Shown here piece after piece: positions 33,901 through 47,160 of a stretch of DNA of 64,000 nucleotides. The notes under the pieces are model-generated. The model saw only the letters and a list, made by a program, of their open reading frames with translations. It was not told the origin of the DNA and ran no database searches. The stretch comes from Branchiostoma floridae (taxonomy: Eukaryota; Chordata; Leptocardii; Amphioxiformes; Branchiostomatidae), in the NCBI RefSeq assembly GCF_000003815.2, contig NC_049980.1, positions 11,617,926 to 11,681,925 on the forward strand, in the 5' to 3' direction. Each line of letters opens with the position of its first letter. Position 1 is the first letter of the stretch. The position numbers were made by a program, and so were the translations under genes.

Positions 33901-36354
33901 TTGGATTCTGTGGGTATGTACACTGCAGTTTCTTTATTTTCCACCAGAGGGCTCAGTGCTGTTTGTATTCAGTCTTATGGGCGTATGCCATCTGACAGGA
34001 CTTCTATTTTGACTAATCTCCAAGTAGATGTTGCGGTGGCATAGGATAGTATCATCAGCTGGGGAAGGAGTTTACCCGGCAGAGGAATTTTAGTCCACTG
34101 CTTGTAGATTAATTGACTTCTTGTGAGAGAGAACGATTCGCTGCAGAACAATATTGTGCAGTTCAAGAGTTTTGTCTGTTCCATGATCTACAGTTCAACA
34201 TCAAATGTTTGTACATATCTGTCCTGTACTTTTCCGAAAGGGGGCCTAGGGCCAGGCTGCGAGACATCAACAAGACGGTACAAACATAACAAAACTGTAT
34301 CTGGACATACCAGCAATAACAAGGGCGAAAATGCTTTTCAAAAAAGTGACTTTCGGCATCAGAAAAAATGGGACTTCTTGGCTGGCAGGAAAGTTCTATT
34401 AAAAATACATGTACATATGGAAAGCTGGCGGTAACGGTCGACAATGGAGTTACCAGGTAGGATAAAGGGAGTGCTGATGAAACAAACGCTTTGAACATGG
34501 AGAAAAAATTACATATGCAAAATACAATGTCGGTCGGCGAGTCAAAGGCACCGCAAAAGTGCGAAATATAACGTCTTTGATTTCACTTGACGCAGGGGGG
34601 GGGACAGAGTGGAAATTACAATGGACACCACGCTATACCATTGAAGGAGGTTGGCTATACGAAAACACTCAAAATACCTATACAGGACAGGCAAAAAGAA
34701 AGAAAAACCTTCATGGACAAAACTTGCTACAATCAAGACATTTCTTAAATATAATGCTAGAGCTGCAGCATCATGGAGTCAACTCGTGACCTCAGCCGCA
34801 TGTAATATGACGCTACAGTATAAGCAAGGATAAGAGGACGTACAAAGATGAATAATGACTCCAATACTGTTTGAAGTACAGTGACATATGTTTATTGACA
34901 CTTAAAAATCCAACCAAGTAGAATGTACACCCATCATACATGTTAAAAACGGTAACTACTACTTCAGCTATAATTACAATAAGATCGTCTTGAAAAGGTC
35001 ATGCATAAGATTACTTTCACCCAGCTGAACTACAAGTTGAACACACTATATTCTAAAGTAAGTGCTACAATTGAATACAAAAGTGTTATTACTAGTATTG
35101 GTTACATCATTATATGACCTATACCAATCTCACCACTACTAAAATGCAATACGAAAGCATCAACCAACAGCAGCAAAAAGTCTTTGTCAGCTCCATATTA
35201 AATGTTAGTCCAATGCCAGCTCAATAACCATGTTCAAAGTATTGCACTTTTCAATTGTTTCCTATGGGAGATACCCTGTGTGGCAGTGAAATATTTCTAA
35301 CACAAATAACTTTGTTCTTGGTCTAAACTATTGTTCATGCAAGCAAGGTAAGTTTATACAGCACAGTGCAAGCATAAACGATTACCCTGTGTGAAGGTAT
35401 GGCACTCCCGTTTGTAGAGATACATGTACTCTCTTCCATTTTAAATTACTTATTGAACTCACGGTATCAAAATTCATACAGGTCAACCGACTCTGAACAT
35501 GGTATCGAACTGGGCTGACTTCAGCTCCAAGGTAGTAGAGTTTAAAAATTCTTACAACACATACTACCCTCAGTATGAGGGGTGGGTGGTGTGATTTTTT
35601 CTGATACACATTTATTAGCATGCAAATCCTACATATACAGCAGACTAATACTAAGTTATTGCAAGGATGTTACATTGTATATATAATGTCCTTGGTTATT
35701 GCAATGCATCCATAATGTCCGAGATGAAAGAAAAGAACTGTAGCAACATCTCATTAAACCTTACAACATTTCAGCATCCAGTGTAGGTGAGTGAAAAAGT
35801 GTGGCCTGACTTCCATTTTTATTTTTTGTAGCAGCACCCAGAATTCAATCAGTCAATTTCACAGCTTAGGCCTTAATTTCTTTCAAAAACTTATTCTGCT
35901 TTTTCATCCAATTTTTCTTTGGTATTCAAAAACATGACCCTATTTGGACACCCTGAAATGAGTGTTTGGAATGACATCGTACAGTATATCTATCTATCCC
36001 CTGAGTGCTCTCTTTATCTGACAATTGTCTTTGAGTATCATAAAATTACATAAAAAGGGCTCAGAAATCCTTTCCAATTTAAAAGAAATTTCAATGTAAA
36101 ATTTGCCTTGAGCTGGTAATGGAACTTGATAAGTAGTGGGTGCCGGCATGAATGGTCCTGTGCAGAGAAAGAGGTATGCATGTGGGCGAGACATTGGTTT
36201 GGACATAGACTACAATTTCCATGAAAAAAGTACATGCATTAGTCACACACCTTGCCCAAGTATATGCCTTGTCTTCTACACAATCTCTCTACAGTTACAT
36301 ACAGTCAGATGTTGTCTACTCCTCTACACAAAGCCCTTTGTCATCTTCCACCAT
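30980..36354. other. Intergenic between scramblases A and B, no gene seen
   Basis: About 5.4 kb without an exon I can support; all open frames are short and lack family features. It holds the promoter side of scramblase A and, nearer 35-36.3 kb, the likely 3'UTR of scramblase B. Confidence 0.4.
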
Positions 36355-36393
36355 CTAGCCGCTGTCCCCATTGTACTCAAAGTACATAAAATC
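36355..36393 (-). other. PLSCR: Distal alternative last exon of scramblase B
   Basis: After a TTGATCACAG acceptor it encodes [12 protein letters not shown] and a stop. It is close to the single last exon of gene C ([12 protein letters not shown]), so it is probably the ancestral one. Confidence 0.7.
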
Positions 36394-39300
36394 CTGTGAT
36401 CAAGACAGAAAAGACAAAAAAATGATGAGTATTCAAATCAACGTCAACCATATGTCCAGTACAATTAATTGTTGCAAGTACAACATGATATACATATAGG
36501 GCATATGTAGGTATTGCAATCTGTCAACAGAGACTCTGATCAGGATGCTAGGAATGTGATAGACTGCCTTACATTTATAAATCCTAAATTGTTCCATTAA
36601 ACCATTAAACTAAGGTCCATATGAGTTGCATATTGGCTGGTGCTTATTCTTACTGACACTTATTCACCCAAGTCAACCCCTCCCTCAGAAAACAATCCAT
36701 GCTACTGTTTGATGTCAAAAGGTAGAAGGATGAACCTTTTCTGAGCGCTGTCAAGGTACACATGTAGATAATCACTGGTTGTCCGAATGCTCAAAGTACA
36801 TGAAATCCTGAGATATGGAGGAGAAGAAGCAAGTGAAGATAACAAGGGCATAATAAGGAACCAAACACCAGCAATTGGCATGAAAAAAAAAAAGATTGTC
36901 AAGTAAGGCCATGTCATGTCACAAAGAGAGTCAAAAGTTTGAAAAAGGGATATCTGCATAGACTTGTACAACTCCAAGCATGTCCGTCTATTACACAGTG
37001 AATGACAAAAATATATTCTTGGGGACTCCAAACAATGAATTATAAATTCCACAATAACAAGCTATCAGTGAGAGATACAGGAATTTTGTCCTGTGTTTTG
37101 TTAAATACCACAATACATGGCATATGAAAATTTGCTGGGAAAAGATATAAATTATCAGAATTGTGATTGTCAGCCAATGTACAATTAAGGGCTGTCTTTG
37201 TGCTACTCAGTATTTAATGGCCCATACTGTGGACTTTTATAGAAAAAATGTGTGACCTTACTCTCTCATGTCCCAAATAAACGTACAAAAATGTTGTCAA
37301 TTTCATGTCATAAAGTTAGCATTGAAGGACAAATACTTACAATGAGCATGGCAGCCCCAAACAGTGTGGCCTTCACTTTCACGTCCAAGTCCTGGGGGAC
37401 TGAAAAAAAAGACTTTTTTGTTGCTAGAAGAGATGATTTGATCGAATGTACCTCTCTTGTACTAATGTATTATCTAGTGGCTTGATGGTCTTGTAAAAAT
37501 GGTGCAGACAAACATTTTACAGTAGATTCACAGTCTTGAATATAATATACAGCAGTGTGATTCACTTTTTGTACATTTACATATGTAAGCAGCATAAAAG
37601 ACTTGACTAGGGCAATTTTTCCAAGGGAATACCAAATAGCCTTCATAAACATCCCAAACCTACATATCATTAAATCTAAACACATATCTATGACATAACA
37701 GAAGATGATTAGACAGGGCTCGAAATACTTTTTTCTGCATACCTGCACTGGTGCAAGTAACATTGAAAATTACCTGCACCAAATAAATTTTACCTGCACC
37801 ACTCTGAACTTAAGAATTATGAATCATACTAAAATTGTTCAGGAACCGTGCATTGCTATTTTTTCTTTCATACTTTATCAATGCAGCTAATAACAATCCA
37901 TACACACCTACATCATAGGACATTTAATATGATTTATGTATAAACTTCAGTACATACACCAGTGCAGGTTAGGTGCAGGTAGACACCAGAAATACCTGCA
38001 CAGCTCCAATTTTACCTGCACTAACCTGCATATGCAGGTGGTATTTCGAGCCCTGTTAGATGATTACTTGTACCTGCATCAGTCTGAAAGCATAGTTCAT
38101 ATAGACAATCCAGTGGACTGATGCAGATATGATGAATCCACCAATATAAATCCACCTATACTTACAGGTCATACTGAAGTTGCTGGCCTTGGTGAAACAC
38201 TCCTGGACAAAGCCTGCGTACTGACGAGTCACAGCTCCAACGTTGGTGACTCCATCTGTCCCAAAGATCTGTAGGCCATGATACACGTAAATTATTAGCA
38301 AAGCCATGATCCCAAAGTCAATTTCAATACTTTCCACGTCTCACCAGTTGTAAAACCTATTCTTTCTCTTACCCCTGTCTTTAATCTATGTGACATGTAC
38401 CTCTCCAAAACTTCAGATGTTTGATAAATATTTTTTGTTCCTTTCCATCTGCTATGTATAAAAACGACCAGTATTTCCAAGGCAAAAATATTCTTTGATA
38501 GCAAACTCATGCTAATTGCAAGGGAACACACGAATAACATAATGTACAGAGGTAAAAAATGTGTAGTCTGTCAATCTTAATGATGTATCTACATACATTA
38601 CTGTGGGGGGGGGGACTTCTTCTTTGGAACAGTGGCCAATCAATGTTCCTATATTTTTTAATGATAAGTGTGATTTGTGACATTAGTAGAAATGTTCCTT
38701 TTTTTTAGGTTTTGTAGATGGTGAAAGCTTTAGGGGATTGTGGGAATTGGTTCAAGAAGGACTGCTTCATTCAGCCTCATACTGAGGGTATTAACAGATC
38801 AAATGTAAAAAAAAAACAAATCTAGGTCAAAAACCTACATTGAAGTCCACATCGCAGGTGCAGCAGGGACCGGCCCACACACAGCAGGGTCCCCAGATCT
38901 TGAAGATCTCGTCACGCTGACCGTTCATCACACTGAAGTGGGGCTTCCACTTAGATCCCCTGCAAAGTAAAGCAATGCACAATTGAAAACAAGAAATCAA
39001 AGATCTTAAACCTCCATGACAATTTGAGAGTTTTTGTGAATTTTGCCGGCCCTGGCTAAACACAAGATGTCAGCTCACAAACCCAACATGCTAACCACAA
39101 GCCTAAAAGGTGACTGGTCAGTTGGTGGCGCTTGAAAGCTACTGTCACATAACAAAATTTCGCCATAAATTCTGAGCATGCATTCCAACCAGTCAGACTG
39201 GTCAGTAGGTGGCGCTTGAAAGCTACTGTCACATTACAAAATTTCTCCATAAGTTCTGAGTATGCATTTTCATGCCTTCTGCTGGACCTTAGACAGGACC

Positions 39301-42300
39301 AAACCTGCTTTCCTATACTGCAAGTTTCCAGTTACACCATTTTCCATCACCTTGGCCAACCTTGGATCCAGGCCAACAGGAACACACTTCCACAACCAAA
39401 CCAAAAACAATACCTCCATTTTCATGGGGGTTGAAAATGGCTATTGTACCGGTATTTGAAAACTGTCCCCTATTGCTGTACCTGTTAATTTAAGCACATG
39501 GCATATAATTATAAGGCATTAAAGCAGACTACACACAGCTGGCGCACAATTCCGATCTGCTGTCCAACAGGAGCCTCCACGGTCACCTCGAAGGCACAGC
39601 AGTCACAGCAGCCAGCACACCAACAGCAGCCTGCACAGCACTTAAAGTCACGGTGGATACGCATCACCTCCTGTGACAGGCAAAACATGATACATGTGGT
39701 ACCATTATAGGTTAAAAAAGGACATGACATTCTTGCTGATGTATATCAGAGGTTGGAGATGGTGAACTGGCACAATTGCAACTGGTAGAGATCCCTATCA
39801 GGAATGTTAGGATGGTCTCCCATTTATAAATCGTAAATTGCAAGTCAATACATTAATCCAAAAAGTTGAAAAGTTCTGTTTGTCTGTTAAGCAGCCCTAC
39901 TTAACTCTTTCACAGTTTCAGCTTTGCCCCCAGCTATTTCAGCATTGTCCCCGGACTCCCCCCTTCAACTATGCCGTAAATCAACTTTGCCCCCATCATT
40001 CCTCTTTTTTGCCCCCAGTGTGATTCTGCTTGCCCCCGCCATTCTCCTTTACCCTGAATGTCCGCCATCAACCCAAATTGACGGTAGTTAAAACAAAAGT
40101 CATGTAGAAAGCAACAATAACAGTTGCGCCACAGAACACACAGCATGAACATTCTGGACCGCCTTTCTGCCAAGTGGCATTTCACAAATCCTCCCTAGTC
40201 TGAATTGAAAAGGCACATGCCGTCAGCAGCGGTCTTAACATGAAAAAGGAGTTAGGTGGGGTGTTAAGGGGATATCATTAATCTACACACTGATCGGGAT
40301 CTCAATTTTCCCAGAATGCAAACTCTACCTTTGCAGAAAATAATGTTATTGTTCTATTAATAGTTCACTGCAGTTAAATATCACTCATATTCCATTGATG
40401 TTTCTACACAGCATTACATGTACCTGTTGGTTGTTGTCTGTGACATGGATGGTGAACTCCCGCTGGTTTCCACACATGATCCTCATGCAGAAGTCAGTCT
40501 CTGGATGCAAAAGAAAGGGAAAAATATATAAAAGTATATTCAGAAAACCTTAAGTTATAATTATTTCTTATTCCCTGGGGCATAATTTCACAATAAGAAG
40601 GGAAAGGAGGTTTTTGCCATGTTTGAGGTTGAAGTGATTTAAACAATTTGTCATGATTTCACTGTAACAGGACACTAGCGCACTGCGAAATTCATATAAT
40701 GGTACTAAATAAAAAGCTCTGCAAACATTTCAAGATTTACAGTTCATGTATCATGCGCACATTGCAAAATTACAAGTTTGCAAATTACACAACAGGAACC
40801 TCTCTTTTTTACAAGTAACATTAACAAAACAGATTTTAAACTAAACATGTCTTGCACAACCTGAAAATTACTATTCAAATGATTCAGCATTGCACAGAAA
40901 GCCCAAACAATGTTGTGACACATCTTGCATGAATTACACTTTTTTCCAGCAACAATAACAGAAATTATTTATGCAAGCTTTAGGCCACACCAATTTAATT
41001 TCTTGGTTCACGGATTTTTTCATAAAAAATATGGAGCGAGAGGGCGAAATAAGAATAAAAATAAAAATTGTAAAATGGTTGGGGTAAAGGTAACGGCTAA
41101 TCCAAAACATAAAGAAAAAAAGTTTTCAGCTTGAAAAAAGTACAAAAACAATATTTTTGTACAGTATAAGCACCTGTACCCACACTTTAAGGAGCATTTA
41201 ATATAAAGGCCAATTTGCTACACCAGAAAGTTGGTGAATGGTGAAAATTTGCTGAGTGGTAATTTTTATTTTCATTTTTTTTTCCCAAAAAATAGAAGCG
41301 AGCGAATACGTGAAACAAGAAATTAAATCGGTGTGGCTTTATTGACTGTTTCATACAAAAGGATAGCCTGGTATCAATCCCTACTGTATTTACAGAGAGG
41401 GCAAAAGAAACTTGGCAACTATAACAGGGATAGATATCAGGCTAAAAAACAACTTCATCACATTTACGTAACAGGTACAACTACTGTCAGTAACAAGTAC
41501 CAGTCTGCTTACGACCTCAAATAGCTCGAATATGCATTGTACATGAGGCAACAACCTTGTGTTGCACTCTGGATATATTGTTAAAATGCATCTATGAATA
41601 AAATTGGCTCATAGATTATAGCATAATACAACTATATCATTGTCAACTTGTATACTACCTACTAAGTGTTTTTCAGCCTCAAATTGCTTCGATCTTGAAA
41701 CCGGCTGACTAACTCAAGAAGACAAGGTAATATGGAAAACTCTATACAACCTCCTTGTTCAAGATAACTGGTAAATACGTTGCCCTAAGTACACTGCATA
41801 TTTGAGCCATTTGAGGTAGTTTGAGGTCATTTGAAGTGTTTGGGACCCACAGGTACCGCTACTAGCATTAAAGGACAGGTACACAGGAGACATATCAGAG
41901 CTACATTGTAAAAGCAGTATTAACTCACCCTCGTAGGCAAAGTAGACCTGCTGACCAAGGCTGTTCTTGATCTTGTATTTGTTGTTCATCTCAACACCAG
42001 TGAAGGCTGTTAAAGTTTGGATGCAACGATGAAATATACATTACTGAGACTAGTTTGTAAGATAAACACAATGGCATAGTCAAGTTACATGTAGTTAAAA
42101 TACTCTTGACAATGGGAAAATAGGTGCTCCTGTCATTCACAGTTTGTCATAGGCTACTTCAACAACACTATGGTACAGTACTTCCTTCTCAAAATAGGAA
42201 ATCTAAGATGATACAATGTAAATCGTGACATTTAAGAGACAAGTAACGTTATACGTTAAGCATTTGAAGGACCAGATCACAGAAGACACTGGGCTGAGTC

Positions 42301-43149
42301 TCAAGACAGCAGAAACTAGAGCACAGGACCATGCGACATGGAGGTATGAGACAAAAAATGAGACACGAGTGTCCATGTGGAAACAGTGTCTTCATCCCTA
42401 CCCTCGAACAGCTCCACTTGCTGATGAACCAGCAGCTGGTCAATCTGCGTCAAGTACTCCAGACCAGGGGGGCATCCTGGGATAGCCGCGGGTGTCGGCA
42501 TCCACTGCTGGACAACACCGGGTTGGGCGGTAACAGGCTGCTGCTATGGCACATAAAGGTAACAATGAAACTGGGCAGTGGTTAGTCTTCCAGCAGAGGT
42601 TAGGTGGGAAAATTGTGACCTAATTTGACCATTCAGTTTTCCGACAGTTGGTTCAGGGGCATAGCCACCAGTAACAGTCAGAATATATCATTTCTTGTAT
42701 GATAACATTCACTTGTAATTGTATTGTATGTTTGCATATGTATTATTCTAAAGTGCGCAATTCAGTGTCTTCTGCTGTGCAGATGTCACTGCAAGTGCAA
42801 TGTATTTTAGTGTTCTTGCATTGAACAAATAACCCAATTATTATTAAACTGTAATTTACTAATTATTTTCATGTGGGATAGTTGCTCGTTTATCACAATG
42901 CCCTTGTTATTGACAGGAACTTCCAGTCAAAGGTGCAAGATAAATGTCTTATTGACAGGAAGCAAAGGGACATTCTGTCCATAAATTCTTGACATCCTGT
43001 GAATGGAAGAATATATTCTACAGTAACATAAATTCTTGACATCCTGTGAATGGAAGAATATATTCTTATTGCCAGCAATAATGGCCTCGGCCATCAATAA
43101 AAGTATATATAAACATAATACATGTATTATATTTCCTCACCATTTGCAT
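36355..43149 (-). CDS. PLSCR: Phospholipid scramblase B
   Basis: Exons: 43141-43149 (tentative, ATGCAAATG), 42402-42540, 41929-42006, 40424-40500, 39537-39670, 38839-38959, 38166-38268, 37341-37399, then one of two last exons, 36772-36807 or 36355-36393. All phases agree. The protein is 251 or 252 residues. Order of motifs: [58 protein letters not shown], the Cys-rich [20 protein letters not shown] (matching the palmitoylated CCCPCC region of vertebrate scramblases), [35 protein letters not shown] (Ca2+ segment), and the terminal helix AAMLI-DFMYFE. The N terminus is short and lacks the long Pro-rich region of PLSCR1. The CT|GTGTGT donor of 39537-39670 is weak but the equivalent exon in gene C ends the same way. 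Confidence 0.9.
36772..36807 (-). other. PLSCR: Proximal alternative last exon of scramblase B
   Basis: After an ATATCTCAG acceptor it encodes [11 protein letters not shown] and a stop, in the same phase as the distal exon 379 bases downstream. It differs only in the exposed tail after the membrane helix. Confidence 0.7.
37714..38055. mobile_element. MITE with CAGGGCTCGAAATAC termini
   Basis: A 342-base element with terminal inverted repeats CAGGGCTCGAAATAC / GTATTTCGAGCCCTG, flanked on both sides by TTAGA (37709-37713 and 38056-38060), which looks like a target-site duplication. The interior is rich in TACCTGCAC repeats and has no coding capacity. It lies in the intron between scramblase B exons 38166-38268 and 37341-37399. 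Confidence 0.85.
39112..39270. repeat. Two-copy tandem repeat, ~84 bases
   Basis: GACTGGTCAGTTGGTGGCGC begins one unit and GACTGGTCAGTAGGTGGCGC the next. Both contain TTGAAAGCTACTGTCACAT and end in a TTCTGAG(C/T)ATGCATT block. It lies in an intron of scramblase B. Confidence 0.85.
40983..41337. mobile_element. MITE with GCCACACC(A/G)ATTTAATTTCTTG termini
   Basis: About 355 bases bounded by GGCCACACCAATTTAATTTC and the reverse complement of GCCACACCGATTTAATTTC. The arms continue as TTGGTTCACGGA / TTGTTTCACGTA. TTTA occurs just outside both ends. The interior is AT-rich and non-coding. It sits in an intron of scramblase B. Confidence 0.8.
41363..41444. repeat. Imperfect inverted repeat, ~80 bases
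   Basis: AGCCTGGTATCAATCCCTAC near the left edge pairs with ACAGGGATAGATATCAGGCT at the right edge. It directly follows the MITE at 40983-41337 and may be a further foldback element. Confidence 0.5.
42979..43069. repeat. Two-copy tandem repeat, ~49 bases
   Basis: CATAAATTCTTGACATCCTG, continuing through TGTGAATGGAAGAATATATTC, occurs twice in succession in intron 1 of scramblase B. Confidence 0.9.
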
Positions 43150-43257
43150 ATCTACGTCGGCCTTTTAGTTGTGATGAACTAGAGTAGTCTGCTAGTTGAC
43201 ACTGCAAAAGATAAGAGTCAGTTAAAGCATTTCTACCGACTCTCCTAGATGCTACCA

Positions 43258-43394
43258 TGTACTCTCCAAGTCCAATCAGAGGTTGGTGGAAAATATTGTG
43301 ACCTTTTTGGTGGAATGGTCGGTCGATAAAAAACGGATGGAAAGGAAAAGGTCACGATGTTTTCCACCAACCTCTGCTTGGAGAGTACTATCAT
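43258..43394. mobile_element. Palindromic MITE, AAGCAGAGGTTGG type
   Basis: Long inverted repeat: the left arm has TGTACTCTCCAAG...AGAGGTTGGTGGAAAA and the right arm is its reverse complement (TTTTCCACCAACCTCTGCTT, then GGAGAGTACTA). The arms are about 50 bases with a short centre. The AAGCAGAGGTT core also begins the palindrome at 51976-52142. Confidence 0.75.
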
Positions 43395-43399
43395 GCCTT

Positions 43400-46300
43400 T
43401 CAGGGGCTGAAGAAAATGTCACGCTGAGTAAACAACAAACCCCGACCCTCCCTCGAGAATTCTGAGAATCTCGTAAACAATCTTTCAATCTCCTAATACT
43501 TCCTCTACCACACGCAGCTCAATTATTTGGCTTGTTTACCTTAAACGCGCTACATAAATACATGTAATATGTCTTGGACTGCAGTAAAATACCACAACAC
43601 GTGTGCCTCATCTGGGTAGCCTCTTGATACGGTCGAATAAATATTTTTGACAGATAAATTTTCTACACCACTGACACGTCCACGACAGTTGTTACAAGCA
43701 GTTTGGGGAAGGATAGGTAAACGAAGTCACAGTGGAGCATTCATAGAATTGTCAGGAAATGACCAAAATAGCTTACACTGTCTCAAACTTCGACCTGTAG
43801 GGTGTAGTTCGGGCCTTGACTATGCGTGTGCTGTATAAAATCTGCAGCTGGAGACGCTACTTCATAGAATTTGCATAGATGATGAGTGAGTGGTTGGTCG
43901 CAACAGCAACAAGGGGGTGGGGTGGTATTTTCTCCTTTAATATACAGTTACCACTTTGAAGCTACCCTTATTTTCTATCTTTCGTGCTACTTCATGATCA
44001 AAAATTCGACAATATATTTTGGATTAAATCTGTATAAGCATTTTGAGAATGTAACATTTTAAGTGGTCAGTGCCAATATTATTCACCCATCCCCCTCTTA
44101 GCTATTTGGTATGGACCATACCATAAGCCGTCAGTTTGACATGTTTTCTCGTCGAGTGACTCATCAGTGGGTGACTTCTGCCTTTTAGTATTTTTTTTAA
44201 AGCGACCTGTAGGACGTTTCCTGAATGGAATAATTTGGCCATGGGCTGTCAAAGCCTTTCGAGCATTTTTGATTAACAACCACACCCTCCCCACGAACCA
44301 TCCCCCTTGTCCTGAACTAAACCAGGTCACCTCTCTTTTTCTAGGGGTGTTTTGCTGTCCAATCTACATCGGATTGGCCTGTTTCTGTCAGTCTATCTGA
44401 TGACCTGCCCTTTGAGATTTCCCTACCAGAGGTTTTCAGCTGGCCTTTGGTTCATGCATATGAGTTTACGCCGCCAGCGGAGCGATGAAATCTAAACCTC
44501 GGACCCCGTAAAAATTCCCCCCGACCTGTCCTATTTAAGTTTAACTGGGCGGGCCGGCTACACTCGCAGCACCGTGGAACTCCCGATGGTATGGTTTATT
44601 TAATACCAGGCTAGTCCTGAACTGACGCCCATAGAAAGTTTACAATCCCTGAGCAATATCTAAAAGTATGACAACAAAAGACGCAAAACGTAAAGAAAGT
44701 ACTTTATCTTAGCATATTATTTTGGGTAAGTCCCTATATTAATTCAGTGTTGGAAAGAAAGTTTAGCAATTTCTATTATTACAGTACTTTATCTTTGAAA
44801 TTCGCTGATCAAAGAAATGTCAGCAATGTGTCAAAACTGTGGTCGCTCAGCAGTTGCAGCGCGATCGCAACCTCTGGCGGAAAGCAAGGAAAGGGCAGAG
44901 GGGAAAGCTTCGAAGGGGGGTTGTTACCTCATGACATGTGCACTGTGCCTCCTGTGTAGGGTCATGATGCCAGGAAGGAAGCTGGACACTGAAGCAGGAT
45001 AGAATTTCACATGGCTAAGAAAGGCCAGAAATTTATAAGCTGTCTACGAATACAATCTCTCAAGTCGAGGTGTAGGTATTAACTACTTCTCCTACAAGTG
45101 GTTACTGACATGTTGATATTTTATAGCCTTTATTTGGCACTGGTTGCTACTGTGTATCTTGTGCATTATCAATCATACGGATTTTAAGATACACGCTACT
45201 ATGTTGTTCGTAGGTTAAGAATTCTTGACCATTTTTGGCAATGGAACAAATTAGCTGGAGGCAACGATTATCAAATGATTCAGATTCCCTCTCACCTGCC
45301 GTCTGATTGCCATGGCAACAAATGACGTACACTCTGCTTGGGCTTATTCAACATTAAAAATAGCAAACTCTCTGAGTATGAAAGGGGGGAAATGAGACAG
45401 TGAATAGACGAGACTAGACTACCCGTCGACAAATGTACCCAGTATATACTCTGTATTCTATATCATCCCCTATAAACTTTCTTGGATTAAAAGTACGCGT
45501 ATTTACTTGAGAGGATCACAGGAGGAACAAATAACACATTGAAGACATAGGTCATTGTATCTGGTTTACCATGCACCAATTCACTCAAGCCCTCAAGGAG
45601 TTTAAACGAAAAATCAAGGAGGTTTTATCTTTTATCTTGATAAAACCTCCTTGGAAAAATCTACCACAAACAACCGATCGTCAACCTAAAGGGCGCCATT
45701 TGTATTCAAATGACTACCACTACGTCCTACCGGGCGTGTTTATGGGTGTGGCCTTCATTGGGATGTGCCTGTACTAAATTTCATGGACGACAGGTCGACT
45801 TCACACATAAACATATTTTACATTCAATTCCTACAATCCCTTATAAAAAGGGGTAATGCTATGAAATACTTTCCACCATTAAAGGCCAACATGTTGGCCA
45901 ACCATGCATGGGCCTATATCTTGACATACCCATACCGTGGCACACTGTTGAGAGAGGACGTGAACACGGCAAGGTACCTGCCTCGGTTCATGACACACAG
46001 ACAGGGGAGGAATCATGGCAGATCAAGGGGAGGGGAGTGGAGGTAGTGGTAGGCAAATAATAGATAGCCTTGGCCACTAAATCTATACACATAACGCCAG
46101 CCCCGCCACCTTGGGGCTACTTCTAGTCTCCTCTCAGGCGAATTTTCACACGGTGCGATATGACTCGACAGCACACGTCCGAAATTTCGAAACCGTTTAT
46201 GATACAGTTCGTCCTAAAACAAAACATACAACCCACGTCATGAATATAGGGCATTGAACTCTAAAGTACTCGATATTTTGAACACGTACTTTCACAGGGT

Positions 46301-47040
46301 CAGTATTCAGGGTTGATCCTATTCCTACACTAGTTTAATTTCCTGCCTCCCCTCGTTTGTAGGCAGACTATGGTATATTCCATTCTACCGAAGGGATTAT
46401 CTGAGGATTTCAATACGACTCACGCACTGGTGGCTACCATGGCTTCCAGGATATAACACCTGTCGGTTTCTGTTTTCTGGTTCTCTAGTAAAGGGGATCA
46501 GAAATTTGGGTTTGACAAGGAAACAAGCGATGGTAGCGACATGTTTACACCCATCTGTTGAACAAATTAAATGTATTGAACTGGTTCAGTGAGACACATG
46601 CATGGCTAGCAATAGCGCTTGTTGTTGTGTAGCCCGCCTTCCCTGTAACATGATACAGGACAGGTCCAGGTTATACGACAAGAAACCTTACTAGCACGTA
46701 ACTAAACCTAACCCAGGTGAAGCTCAACTTACCTTTCAGTGAGTGTTTCACAGCCTAGTCACTGTTCTGCAACCAAACCCGAAACGTGTGATATGCTATC
46801 TGGTTTAGTTCGACTCCAGAGGTTCGACTCGGTCCAATCTGCTCTGCGTGCTTTACTACTGCCCCAGGGAAACACTAAATAGGGACGATCCGTTGTAGGT
46901 TCGCAAGTGGGTTGCATGGTGCCTCACAATTGGTCCGATTAAATCGCGCTCGCGGGTATTTTGTTATACTTTGTAGATGTAGTAAAGATATCACATTCTT
47001 ATATCACTAATTGTGCTTTATCATATTCACCTCTACTTAG
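43400..47040. other. Upstream of scramblase B; no gene seen, one short hairpin
   Basis: No exon supported. A strong short inverted repeat at about 45617-45656 reads CAAGGAGGTTTTATC ... GATAAAACCTCCTTGG. Open frames such as 44079-44330 and 45765-46046 show no family features. Confidence 0.4.
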
Positions 47041-47160
47041 CTTGTACAATAAAGGTCTTAATTCATTCATCCATTCAAAATTTCATAAATGGCGCAATCA
47101 TTCCTTCCTTTCGGCCTTCATATATTCTTTCATTCATATATTCATTCAATCATTCACTAA
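47030..47160 (+). mobile_element. Probable non-LTR retrotransposon 3' end
   Basis: TTGTACAATAAAGGTCTTAA followed by ATTC/ATCC-type tail repeats. This parallels the minus-strand fragment at 30525-30660. The 5' boundary is not clear but may extend to about 46930. Confidence 0.4.

Noticed and set aside
39106-39270. A CRISPR-like array
   Set aside because: Only two long direct copies with no spacers, in an intron of an animal gene; an ordinary tandem duplication.
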